Assembly: GCA_964501535.1 (NCBI GenBank) | Contig: CAZCSV010000003.1 | Location: 1-64,000 of the forward strand | Source: FEN-1279 sp964501535 | Lineage (GTDB): Bacteria > Bacteroidota > Ignavibacteria > Tepidaquicellales > Tepidaquicellaceae | Direction of reading: 5' to 3' | DNA: 64,000 nucleotides | Part shown: positions 41,554 to 50,274 of the stretch, piece by piece | Layout: every line of letters begins with the position of its first letter | Numbering within the stretch: the stretch's first letter is position 1 | Notes under the pieces: model-generated | The model's input: only the letters and a program-made list of their open reading frames with translations | Databases searched by the model: none | What the model was told of the DNA's origin: nothing | Position numbers and translations under genes: made by a program

Positions 41554-42819
41554 TTATTCCTTTGGTATATAGCTGAGATTTACTCTCTGGTTATTATTTA
41601 AAAATTTTTTCGATACATTTACGATATCATCCTTACCGATATCTTGGCAAAAATCAATTTCGTCAAAAAGTCTTTCATAATTACCGAGCAGAATTTTATA
41701 TTCCGAAAGTTTTTCTGCGACAAAGACCGAAGAATTAAATTTAGTAAAATAATTCGTCTCAAGTTTATTTTTTGCTTTCATTATTTCCTCATCAGAAAAA
41801 TCGCCTTGTCTTATGCGGTTGATAATATCATCGAATCTTTTTTCGAGTTCTCCGGTGCTGACACCTTTCCTGGCAATTAAGTTAACGAAAAAAATGCTAA
41901 TATGTTCCATCACGTAGATTATGGATTCGGCTTCACCTGCGAGGCGGTATTTATAAACGAGTTCGTTAAATAGCTTAGAGCTTTCACCAGCGGTGAGGAT
42001 CTGGTTCAGGACATTGGCAGCATAGAACTCCCTGCTTCCGATTTCAGGAAAAAGGTAAAACAGAAATTTTCCCGGAAGCTGGACATCGCTAATAATGGTG
42101 TCTTTATTTTCTTTTTCGAGAATTTTATCGGTAAATTCTTTTCTCTTAATGATTTCTCCCCTTTCGATTCCTCCGTAATATTTCGCAATAAGTTTTTCTG
42201 TTTCGGAATAATCAATATCCCCGACTATGCTCAGAACGGCATTATTCGGCTTATAATATCTTTCGAAGAAACTTTTAACATCGGAGAATTTCAATTTCTC
42301 AATATTACCGGTATACCCGATGACAGGCCATTTATATCCGCTGTTTTTGAACAATCTTTTACTGCTTTCTTCTTCAAGCGAGCCGTAAGGGACGTTATCG
42401 TGCACCTGAAGTTTTTCTTCCAGGACAACACTGCGTTGAATTTCAATGCTTTCCTCAGTAATGCCAAAGCCTGCGAGCCGGTCGGAGTCCAGCCAGAATC
42501 CGAGTTCCAGTTTACTCGACGGGAGGACGAGGTAATATCCGGTCATATCCCAGGAAGTATAAGCATTGCTGTCGCCGCCGTTTTTATTTAAAATCTCATC
42601 GAACTCTCCCCTTTTCATATTCGGGGAGCCTTCGAACATAAGGTGTTCGAGCAGGTGCGCGATACCTGTTTTATCCTCGTCTTCATCTTTGGAGCCGACG
42701 TGGAAGGTCATATTCACGGCGGCAACAGGGAGTTCGCTCCGCCTTGACATAATGACGCTGAGGCCGTTCGGCAGTTCAAATTCCTTAACATCAATATTCA
42801 ATCTGCTTGAAGAACTCAT
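41554..42819 (-). CDS. M16-family zinc peptidase, catalytic
   Basis: 421 residues. Inverted zinc motif HLLEH (55-59) in GIAHLLEHLMFEGSPNMKRG, distal Glu ligand in the EIQRSVVLEEKLQ segment, and VVGDIDYSET-like (here IVGDIDYSETEKL) conserved in M16B enzymes. No signal peptide is evident. It probably degrades peptides or presequence-like fragments. It starts 3 bp after the stop of the upstream M16 gene and ends 2 bp before the inactive one: three M16 genes read as one tight unit. Confidence 0.92.
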   Translation of the reverse strand: MSSSSRLNIDVKEFELPNGLSVIMSRRSELPVAAVNMTFHVGSKDEDEDKTGIAHLLEHLMFEGSPNMKRGEFDEILNKNGGDSNAYTSWDMTGYYLVLPSSKLELGFWLDSDRLAGFGITEESIEIQRSVVLEEKLQVHDNVPYGSLEEESSKRLFKNSGYKWPVIGYTGNIEKLKFSDVKSFFERYYKPNNAVLSIVGDIDYSETEKLIAKYYGGIERGEIIKRKEFTDKILEKENKDTIISDVQLPGKFLFYLFPEIGSREFYAANVLNQILTAGESSKLFNELVYKYRLAGEAESIIYVMEHISIFFVNLIARKGVSTGELEKRFDDIINRIRQGDFSDEEIMKAKNKLETNYFTKFNSSVFVAEKLSEYKILLGNYERLFDEIDFCQDIGKDDIVNVSKKFLNNNQRVNLSYIPKE

Positions 42820-42822
42820 AGA

Positions 42823-44064
42823 CTACCCCGGCAAATAAGTTAGCAATAATTTCGGAACTTTAAAGATATAATTTCTCACCGAATCTATTATATCGTCCTT
42901 AGTGACGGACAGGTATCTGCCGAGGTTATCGTTAATGCGACCAGCTTCGTCAAAAAAGAACCAGTTGCTGAACAAATCCAGATTGATATTCTGCAAAGTG
43001 GAAAGCTTAGCGACGAAGGCATACTCGAGCTTATTTTTTATTTTCAGATACTCTTCATCCTTAATACCATTTCGAACGAAGTTATCGATTGCATTTAATA
43101 TTTCCTTTTCGATATTTTCAAGATTGGAATCGGGGAAAGCGACCGCAGTAACAATAAAAATGCCGGCTTTCTGGAACTGATATTTAATAGCGTTAACGGA
43201 TTTAACAAGTTTCCTGTCGTAGACCAAGTCCTTATGAAGCCTGCTGCTCCTGTCGTTTGCGATAATGCCGGCGAAGTATTCGAAAGTATAGTCCTCTTTG
43301 CTTCCGACTTCGGGAATCGGGTAGCAGAAATACAGTACGGGCAGTTTAATGTTATCGTAAATTTTGACCCTTCTATCCTCCTTCAAGTTCTGAGGAGGCA
43401 CAAATTCCCTATCGAAGGGGCTGTGTTTATTAATTTTTCCGAAATGGTTTTCGATTAAACGAAGAGTTTCGGAATAGTCAATATCGCCTGAAATCAAAAT
43501 TGCGGAATTTCCCGGAGAATAGAATTTGGAATGAAAATCCTCGGCTTCGGATTTCAGGAAAGATTTAATATCGCTTTCGTTGCCTATGGTAGCAATTTCG
43601 TATGAGGAATTTTCGAATAAAATTTTCAGTATATTAATGAGGGCAGTTCCATAGGGAGCGTTATCGTAATTAAAAAGCTTTTCCTGAATGACAACATTTT
43701 TCTGATTAAGGAGATTTTCTTCGGAGAGGTCGAGGGAATTCATCCTGTCGGCTTCGAGCCACAGACCGGTTTCGAGGTGATTAGAGGGAAGATTTTCGTA
43801 GAAAACCGTCATATCCTGATTAGTAAAAGCATTGCAGTAACCGCCTGCCCGCTGGACGTAATCGAAGTGTTCGCCCTTTTTAATATTTTCCGAGCCCTGA
43901 AACATAAGGTGCTCGAAGAGGTGCGCCACTCCTTTTTTGCCTTTCGATTCATCGCGTGAGCCGACTTTATATCCGACAGCGAGATTCACGATAGGCTTTA
44001 AGGTATCCCTATGCAGGATGCAGTGGAGACCATTTCCGAGATTAAATTCAACAAAATCAATCAT
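42823..44064 (-). CDS. M16-family zinc peptidase, catalytic (first of three)
   Basis: 413 residues. HLFEH (48-52) in GVAHLFEHLMFQGSENIKKG, distal Glu in NQKNVVIQEKLF, ISGDIDYSETLRLIENHFGK. It resembles the next gene closely in domain layout, indicating tandem duplication. No signal peptide. First gene of the M16-M16-M16-moxR series; the ATG at 44064 follows a poly-A/T stretch without a recognisable Shine-Dalgarno sequence. Confidence 0.92.
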   Translation of the reverse strand: MIDFVEFNLGNGLHCILHRDTLKPIVNLAVGYKVGSRDESKGKKGVAHLFEHLMFQGSENIKKGEHFDYVQRAGGYCNAFTNQDMTVFYENLPSNHLETGLWLEADRMNSLDLSEENLLNQKNVVIQEKLFNYDNAPYGTALINILKILFENSSYEIATIGNESDIKSFLKSEAEDFHSKFYSPGNSAILISGDIDYSETLRLIENHFGKINKHSPFDREFVPPQNLKEDRRVKIYDNIKLPVLYFCYPIPEVGSKEDYTFEYFAGIIANDRSSRLHKDLVYDRKLVKSVNAIKYQFQKAGIFIVTAVAFPDSNLENIEKEILNAIDNFVRNGIKDEEYLKIKNKLEYAFVAKLSTLQNINLDLFSNWFFFDEAGRINDNLGRYLSVTKDDIIDSVRNYIFKVPKLLLTYLPG

Positions 44065-44210
44065 AAAAAAAAATAGATATCAAATTACTTTATAAAAGAA
44101 TAAAAAACAGCGGAAAAAGGAGGATTGAATAAATTATATTTCGAGTTACAAAGCGGGAGCCGGGTGATGCGGAGGGAAGAATACGGGATTTAAATTACAG
44201 AGCAAGTGCG

Positions 44211-44342
44211 ATCCCCGCCAGAAACATGCGGGGATGACAAAGCGGGTTGCGGGGATGACAAAGCGGGGGTGTGGAGATGAAAAGAGTGTGTGGATTAGCT
44301 TCTCTGAACACAAAGCGATTCCGGCCAAAAACATGCCGGAAT
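44211..44342. repeat. Cluster of related small palindromic repeats
   Basis: ATCCCCGC/GCGGGGAT (44211-44218, 44228-44235) and ATTCCGGC/GCCGGAAT (44318-44325, 44335-44342) are hairpins with the same 9-nt loop type (cagaaacat / caaaaacat). GGGGATGACAAAGCGGG occurs twice and GGAATGACAGAGCGGGG once after the arms. They look like copies of one dispersed intergenic palindrome family that have diverged. Confidence 0.75.
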
Positions 44343-44527
44343 GACAGAGCGGGGTGTGTTGAAATATTCAAGATTCGTTTGCGTAATTGTAAAAAGAATC
44401 TTTTAAAATGTCAATTCAATGTTTAGGATTTTTTTTCACAAGTAAGAGTGGGGAAAAACATCTAAAAAAATGAATTATATATTTCAAACCGATTAATTAT
44501 CTTGAAACGTGATGAAACAAGATTATG

Positions 44528-44578
44528 CGTTCCCAACGTGGATCCCGATTAAAAAATCGGGACAAGCTGTTGGGAACG
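44528..44578. repeat. Nested palindrome (REP-like)
   Basis: Outer arms CGTTCCCAAC (44528-44537) and GTTGGGAACG (44569-44578); inner arms TCCCGATT (44543-44550) and AATCGGGA (44555-44562) around AAAA. The GTTCCCAA...TTGGGAAC outline resembles REP-type palindromes spread by REP-associated tyrosine transposases in other genomes; that link is inference. Confidence 0.7.
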
Positions 44579-44685
44579 ATAGGAGTAGTGAGGAATTTTA
44601 TTTCAAACTGATTAATAATTTTTAAAACAGGGCGGAACTAAAGGGCAAGAATTTCGTTTTAATATATAAATACATAATTAAATAA

Positions 44686-47600
44686 ATGAATAAAAAGCTT
44701 TTTTTAATAATACCGGTAATTCTCTTCTCGCTTGCAATCCAGAATGTGATTTTTGCACAATTCGGGAAAAACAAGGTACAATACAAGGAATTCAAGTGGC
44801 AGTTGATACAGACGAAGCATTTCGACATATACTTTTCGCAGGACGGATACGACATTGCGGAATTTGCGGCAACGGTAGCGGAGAGTTCGCTTGTTTCATT
44901 ATCGAGGAATCTGAATCACAAAATAAGCAACAGGATACCGCTGATAGTATTCAACTCTCACAACGAATTCCAGCAGAACAACGTGATAGACGAATACCTT
45001 CCGGAAGGAATCGGCGGAGTGACGGAGCTTTTCAAGAACAGGGCGCTCGTGCCATTCGAGGGAGATTACGAGGCATTCAGGCACGTAATTCACCACGAGC
45101 TAACACACACATTTATGAACGATATGTTTTACGGAGGTTCGATACAAAATATTATTTCGCAAAATATTACTTTGAATTTTCCTTTATGGTTTCATGAAGG
45201 GATGTGCGAAATACAGAGTTTAGACGGTCTGGACAAGGCGACGGACATGTACATTAGGAACCTTGTGATAAACGATTATCTGCGGTCGATAGACGACTGC
45301 AACGGATACCTCGCATACCGGGGAGGGCAGAGTTTTTTTGCTTTTCTGGTAGACACATACGGCAAGTACAAAATCGGCGAGCTGATGAGCAATATAATGG
45401 GGGTGAACGATGTGGACGGAGGGTTTTACGAAACATACAAGCTGAACATAGAGAAGTTATCCGACAAATGGATAAAAGAAATCAAGAAGAGGTACTGGCC
45501 GGAGATAAAGACACGTGAAGACGTGACGGATTTTGCAAAGGAGCTGACGAATCACGAAGAGGACGGAGGGTTTTACAACATATCGCCGGTGATATCGCCA
45601 GACGGGAGCAAGTTCGTATTTATTTCGAACAGGGATGACCTTTTCGACGTATTCATAGCGGACGCGAAGACGGGCGAGATAATAGACAAGATAGTAAAGG
45701 GAAACACATCGAGCAACTTCGAAGAGTTACAGGTATTGACGCCGGGTTTATGCTGGTCACCGGACGGGAGGAAAATAGCGATAAGCGTGAAAGCGGGAGA
45801 CAAGGATGCGATATTCGTAATCGACGTAAAAAGCGGCGACCAGAGGAAAATAACGACGAACTTTAATTCAATACATTACGTGAACTGGTCACCGGACAAG
45901 AACAAACTTGCATTTGTAGGTTCGAGTTCGAAGCAATCGAACATATACATATACAATTTAAACACGAACAAGATAGAGACGATAACGAACGATGTATTTT
46001 CGGATTTCAATCCGACGTGGTCGCCCGACGGGAAGTACATATATTTTTCATCGGACAGAGGGAAATACACAAATCCGGATTCGATACCTTATGATTTTAA
46101 AATCGTGAATTTCAATCCGAAGGGCAAGGATTTATACAAGGTAAATATCGATACGAAGGAAATAACGAGGGTAACGGACATTCCGGAATCGAAGACAGGT
46201 TACGCACAGTTCAGCAGTGACGGGAAGAAGATGCTTTACGTATCGGACGAGAACGGAATATCGAACATATACCTTGCGGAGGAAGATTCGACGGGAAAGT
46301 TAGTTTCAAAGCCGATAACTAATTCGATAAGTCCGCTGGACCAGATTTCACTATCTAAAGACGGGAAGAAGGTATTATTCTCGGCACTGAACAAAGGCGG
46401 ATACGACATATATTCGATGGACAATCCCTTCGAGAAGAAGCTGAACGTCGACAAGCTCGAGCCGACGCAATTCGTAGCGGAGAATATTTTACCGAAGATA
46501 AAGGCAAAGGATACGGTCAAATTAGTGAAAGCCGATTCGCTGCAGACCGATACAACCGGAACGAGCATAAGCATAACAAAAAGCGAGACAGCAGATTCGA
46601 TAAAACTGGTAAGCAGAATAAGAAAGGACAGCCTGAATTTTTACGGAGACGACATAAAGATAAAGTTCAACACATTCAGCAGTGACACGCTTTTCAACAA
46701 ACCGATAGGCGATTCGCTATACACGAGCAATCAGAACTTCAAGGTTCGGGATTACCAGAAGCCGGACGGTTCATTTAACATAAAGAATTACAAGATAAAA
46801 TTTTCACCCGACTTAGTATACGGCAACGTGAACTATTCGAGTTTTTACGGGGTACAGGGAGTAGCTCAGATTGCACTCAGCGATATGATGGGAGACCACA
46901 GGGTATACATACTGACATCTATGGTCATAGATTTAAAGAACAGCGATTACGCACTAGCATATTATCATTTACCCAAGAGGATAGATTACGGATTTATGAT
47001 TTACCACACGGCGAGGTTTTTATTTTACAACCGCGGATACGGTGACGAACTATACAGGTTCAGAAACTGGGGTGGAAACGTAAGTGCTTCTTATCCTTTC
47101 ACAAAATTCAAGAGGTTAGACGGTTCGTTAGCGGTAATGAACATTTCGCGGGAAAATCTCGATGATTCACAGATGCCGATAGAAAAGAACGTATTTATAG
47201 TCCCCTCTTTGAGTTTAGTACACGATAATTCACTATACGGACTATTCGCGCCTGTAAAGGGTTCGAGATACAATTTAACACTGATGAATTCGCCGAAGCT
47301 GGGGAGTGACGGGGTAGAGTTCACGTCGGTTTTAGGAGATTTCAGGACATACGGAAAGCTTGGAGAGGGGTTCAGTATTGCATTGAGATTTGCAGGCGGA
47401 GCGAGTTTCGGTGCAAATCCGATGAGGTTTTATTTAGGTGGAACTGAAAACTGGATAAACTGGCAATACGAGAGCAACAACATAACGATAGGCAAAGACA
47501 TAAAGGAATATGCATTTTCGGTGCCAGGATTACCGTTGAGGGGATACAATTTCGACAGGATATCGGGTTCAAAATATGCACTTGCAAACATAGAATTCAG

Positions 47601-47892
47601 GTTTCCGCTATTCAGGTATCTGATACTCGGAGCATTGCCGATAGGATTTCAGGACATACAGGGAGCGTTATTTTTCGATGCAGGCACGGCTTGGTCGGAC
47701 ACGAAGGCGTTGAGGTTATTCGAAAGGAACAGTTCCGACAACATAGTATCGAGGGATTTACTGATGGGGACGGGAATGGGAACGCGGATAGCATTATTCG
47801 GGATGCCGTTCAAATTCGACGTTGCCTGGAGCTATGATTTGAACAAATTCTCACAGCCGAAGTATTATTTTTCTTTGGCACTTGATTTTTAG
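44686..47892 (+). CDS. Exported metalloprotease / beta-propeller / outer-membrane barrel protein
   Basis: 1068 residues in three parts. Signal peptide about 1-25. Residues about 30-285: gluzincin-like peptidase-MA domain with zinc motif HELTH (137-141) and likely third ligand Glu171 in WFHEGMCEIQ. Residues about 290-600: five or six TolB/PD40 propeller blades, each with a SPDGxK core (SPDGSKFVFISNRDD, SPDGRKIAISV, SPDKNKLAFVG, SPDGKYIYFSSDRG). Residues about 700-1068: Gly/aromatic beta strands with LRFAGGASFGANPMRFYLGG, LPLRGYNFDRISGSKYAL, and a final YYFSLALDF, resembling an Omp85/surface-antigen barrel. Such a chain would be anchored in the outer membrane with protease and propeller on one face. 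The 40-bp leader is A/T-rich without a ribosome-binding site. Confidence 0.82.
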   Translation: MNKKLFLIIPVILFSLAIQNVIFAQFGKNKVQYKEFKWQLIQTKHFDIYFSQDGYDIAEFAATVAESSLVSLSRNLNHKISNRIPLIVFNSHNEFQQNNVIDEYLPEGIGGVTELFKNRALVPFEGDYEAFRHVIHHELTHTFMNDMFYGGSIQNIISQNITLNFPLWFHEGMCEIQSLDGLDKATDMYIRNLVINDYLRSIDDCNGYLAYRGGQSFFAFLVDTYGKYKIGELMSNIMGVNDVDGGFYETYKLNIEKLSDKWIKEIKKRYWPEIKTREDVTDFAKELTNHEEDGGFYNISPVISPDGSKFVFISNRDDLFDVFIADAKTGEIIDKIVKGNTSSNFEELQVLTPGLCWSPDGRKIAISVKAGDKDAIFVIDVKSGDQRKITTNFNSIHYVNWSPDKNKLAFVGSSSKQSNIYIYNLNTNKIETITNDVFSDFNPTWSPDGKYIYFSSDRGKYTNPDSIPYDFKIVNFNPKGKDLYKVNIDTKEITRVTDIPESKTGYAQFSSDGKKMLYVSDENGISNIYLAEEDSTGKLVSKPITNSISPLDQISLSKDGKKVLFSALNKGGYDIYSMDNPFEKKLNVDKLEPTQFVAENILPKIKAKDTVKLVKADSLQTDTTGTSISITKSETADSIKLVSRIRKDSLNFYGDDIKIKFNTFSSDTLFNKPIGDSLYTSNQNFKVRDYQKPDGSFNIKNYKIKFSPDLVYGNVNYSSFYGVQGVAQIALSDMMGDHRVYILTSMVIDLKNSDYALAYYHLPKRIDYGFMIYHTARFLFYNRGYGDELYRFRNWGGNVSASYPFTKFKRLDGSLAVMNISRENLDDSQMPIEKNVFIVPSLSLVHDNSLYGLFAPVKGSRYNLTLMNSPKLGSDGVEFTSVLGDFRTYGKLGEGFSIALRFAGGASFGANPMRFYLGGTENWINWQYESNNITIGKDIKEYAFSVPGLPLRGYNFDRISGSKYALANIEFRFPLFRYLILGALPIGFQDIQGALFFDAGTAWSDTKALRLFERNSSDNIVSRDLLMGTGMGTRIALFGMPFKFDVAWSYDLNKFSQPKYYFSLALDF

Positions 47893-48010
47893 AATCATTT
47901 TTTATACTGTTTTTAGCACTTGCAAAAACGAAATATACGGATTAAGTTTAGTATAAGGCGAGGAAAAGGGTAAACTTAATAATGATTTTTAAAATTTAAA
48001 CATTAATATC

Positions 48011-50086
48011 ATGAAATCAAATTTTTTAAAGGTTGCAATAATTATCTTAAGCTTATCAGCACTGAATTTCAGTGATGCCCAATGGCAAGAAGTTGGCCCT
48101 TATGGTGGAAATGTTTACTGTTTCGCTACTTCCTCTACCAATTTATATGCAGGCGGTTCAAAGATGTTTTTATCCACGAACACGGGTTCAAACTGGTCTT
48201 CAATAAGCAGTGGACTTCCGAACGTCGATGTATATTCCGTAGCAATATCAGGGAGCACAATATACGCAGGAATGAATGCGAACGGGATATACATATCAAC
48301 AAACAACGGAGCAAGCTGGGCTGCATCAAACAGCGGATTAACAAATCTAAACGTCAATGAAGTTGCAGTATCGGGGGGCAATGTTTTTGTAGGTACAAAC
48401 GGCGGAGGAATGTATTTATCAACGAACAGCGGAGCAAGCTGGACAGCAATCAACAACGGGTTAACGAATCTTACGGTAATATCACTTTTAATTTCCGGCA
48501 CGAATATATTTGCAGGGACCTCAAGCGGAGGAGTATTTCTTTCAACTGACAACGGAACCAGCTGGACAGCCGTGAACAGCGGTTTAGGGACGAACCCTGT
48601 AGTATATTCAATGACAATATCGGGAACAAATTTATTCGCAGGAACGAGTACGGGAGTATATTTATCGACGAACAACGGAACAAGCTGGACTGCAAAGAAC
48701 AGCGGATTAACGAATACTTTAGTAAACACTATCATTGCTTCGGGAACGACTTTATATGCCGGCACGTGGGGCGGAGGGATTTTCAAATCCACAAATAACG
48801 GGACGAACTGGGCGGCAGCAAACACCGGGATAACAAATAATTTCATCAGTGTATTTCAGATATTCGGTTCAGACATCCTGGCAGGGACAGTAGGAGCCGG
48901 AGTATTTAAAAGCACGAACAGCGGAGCGAGCTGGAATTTAGCAAACAGCGGATTATCAGGATACATAGTATATTCGTTTTTGCCATCAGGTTCAAACATA
49001 TTTGCAGGTACATACAAAGGCGGAATTTTCAGCACACCGGATAACGGCAGTACATGGAGCACATTGAACAGCGGGTTAGTAAATCTTAACATATTAACTT
49101 TTGCAGTTTCTGGTTCCAATATTTTCATCGGGACTCAAGGAGGCGGAGCTTACAAGTCAACTAACGGCGGAGCAAACTGGACGATAGTAAACACAGGGCT
49201 TACAAATCTAACGGTCAATGCATTAGCGGTTTCAGGTTCAAACATTTTTGCGGGAACATTGGGAGGTGTATTTCTGTCCACAAACAACGGAAGCAGCTGG
49301 GTAGCAGTCAACAGCGGATTAAACAATCTCTCTGTAACTTCACTTATATCGGTTGGAGCCAATTTATATGCTGGTACAGTAAATATAGGCGGAGGTTTTT
49401 ACATTTCCACCAATAACGGAGCAAGCTGGTCTCTTTCGAACGGAGGATTAACGAACGTAAATATATATTCAATGCTCAGTCTCGGTTCAAATCTTTATGC
49501 AGGAACGGGAGGCGGAGTATTCAAATCGAGTAACAACGGAGTAAACTGGACGGCATCCAGCAGCGGGTTAACAAATCTGTTGATTTACGCTTTAAGTAAT
49601 TCGGATACGAGTCTTATAGCAGGAACATACGGCGGCGGGATATTCGTATCACACAACGGCGGAGCAAACTGGATACAGAGGAATCAAGGTCTCGGGAATT
49701 TATACATAAGGTCAATTTTAGTATCGGGCAGTTACGTATTTGCAGGTACATCAGGTTCATCGGCATGGAGACGTTTAAAGGATGAAGTAATGGAGGTAAA
49801 GAGCATAAGTTCCGAAGTACCGGATAGATACAATTTATCACAGAACTTCCCGAATCCATTCAATCCGAGCACAAACATTAAATTCCAGATTAAGGAAAAC
49901 ACATTTGTGATATTGAAGGTATATGACATGTTAGGGAAAGAGATATCCACGCTTGTAAACAAGAAGCTGACAGCGGGTACATATCAGGTTGACTTTACGG
50001 GTTATCAAATCCCGAGCGGCACATATTTCTACCGTCTGGAAGCAGGGAATTACACAGAAACGAAAAAGATGACGCTCATAAAATAA
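48011..50086 (+). CDS. T9SS cargo made of about 14 BNR-like repeats
   Basis: 691 residues. Signal peptide (about 1-23, ending NFSDA). From about 50 to 590 there are about 14 copies of a 40-residue repeat with the core STNNGASWTAxNSGLTN then SGxNxFAGTxxGGVF, each with an Asp-box-like S-x-N-x-G-x-x-W. These build one or two seven-bladed propellers. The T9SS type A domain closes the protein (NFPNPFNPSTNIKFQI, VYDMLGKEISTLV, IPSGTYFYRLE, MTLIK). Likely a surface or released adhesin or binding protein; no catalytic residues can be named. It is followed by a strong terminator. Confidence 0.9.
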   Translation: MKSNFLKVAIIILSLSALNFSDAQWQEVGPYGGNVYCFATSSTNLYAGGSKMFLSTNTGSNWSSISSGLPNVDVYSVAISGSTIYAGMNANGIYISTNNGASWAASNSGLTNLNVNEVAVSGGNVFVGTNGGGMYLSTNSGASWTAINNGLTNLTVISLLISGTNIFAGTSSGGVFLSTDNGTSWTAVNSGLGTNPVVYSMTISGTNLFAGTSTGVYLSTNNGTSWTAKNSGLTNTLVNTIIASGTTLYAGTWGGGIFKSTNNGTNWAAANTGITNNFISVFQIFGSDILAGTVGAGVFKSTNSGASWNLANSGLSGYIVYSFLPSGSNIFAGTYKGGIFSTPDNGSTWSTLNSGLVNLNILTFAVSGSNIFIGTQGGGAYKSTNGGANWTIVNTGLTNLTVNALAVSGSNIFAGTLGGVFLSTNNGSSWVAVNSGLNNLSVTSLISVGANLYAGTVNIGGGFYISTNNGASWSLSNGGLTNVNIYSMLSLGSNLYAGTGGGVFKSSNNGVNWTASSSGLTNLLIYALSNSDTSLIAGTYGGGIFVSHNGGANWIQRNQGLGNLYIRSILVSGSYVFAGTSGSSAWRRLKDEVMEVKSISSEVPDRYNLSQNFPNPFNPSTNIKFQIKENTFVILKVYDMLGKEISTLVNKKLTAGTYQVDFTGYQIPSGTYFYRLEAGNYTETKKMTLIK

Positions 50087-50110
50087 TTACCGATAAAGAT
50101 TAATTTTTAG

Positions 50111-50143
50111 AAAACGCATCACGCAAGTGATGCGTTTTTTTTT
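50111..50143 (+). terminator. Rho-independent terminator after the repeat T9SS cargo gene
   Basis: AAAACGCATCAC, loop GCAA, GTGATGCGTTTT, followed by TTTTT. Perfect 12-bp stem 25 bp past the stop. Confidence 0.92.
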
Positions 50144-50274
50144 ACATCCATTGTCAAACACTTACGGAATCACAATAAAAGAACGTTATTGTTTTTAATT
50201 GAATATTAAAATCATATTACATACTTTAGCGTTACCTGCAATTGTTCATTTTTATTAATTTAATAATTACAATA

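Larger units (their letters stand above)
44065..44685. other. Gene-free divergent spacer with palindromic repeats
   Basis: This 620-bp spacer separates the M16 operon (minus) from the plus-strand protease/propeller gene and must contain both promoters, though I found no convincing pair. It holds a cluster of imperfect palindromes of GATGACAAAGCGGG type (44211-44342) and a nested palindrome (44528-44578). No ORF in it looks like a gene. Confidence 0.7.

Noticed and set aside
44146..44334. Minus-strand ORF in the M16 spacer
   Set aside because: Its codons come from the palindromic repeats and it lacks any recognisable domain or conserved start.
44555..44562. AATCGGGA at this site as a preferred target of the MITE (same 8 bases as its target duplication)
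   Set aside because: It is the inner arm of a palindrome, no element is inserted there, and an 8-base match within 64 kb is not strong evidence.
48115..49362. Series of minus-strand ORFs across the BNR-like repeat gene
   Set aside because: They repeat with the same period as the plus-strand gene and are a by-product of its repetitive codons.
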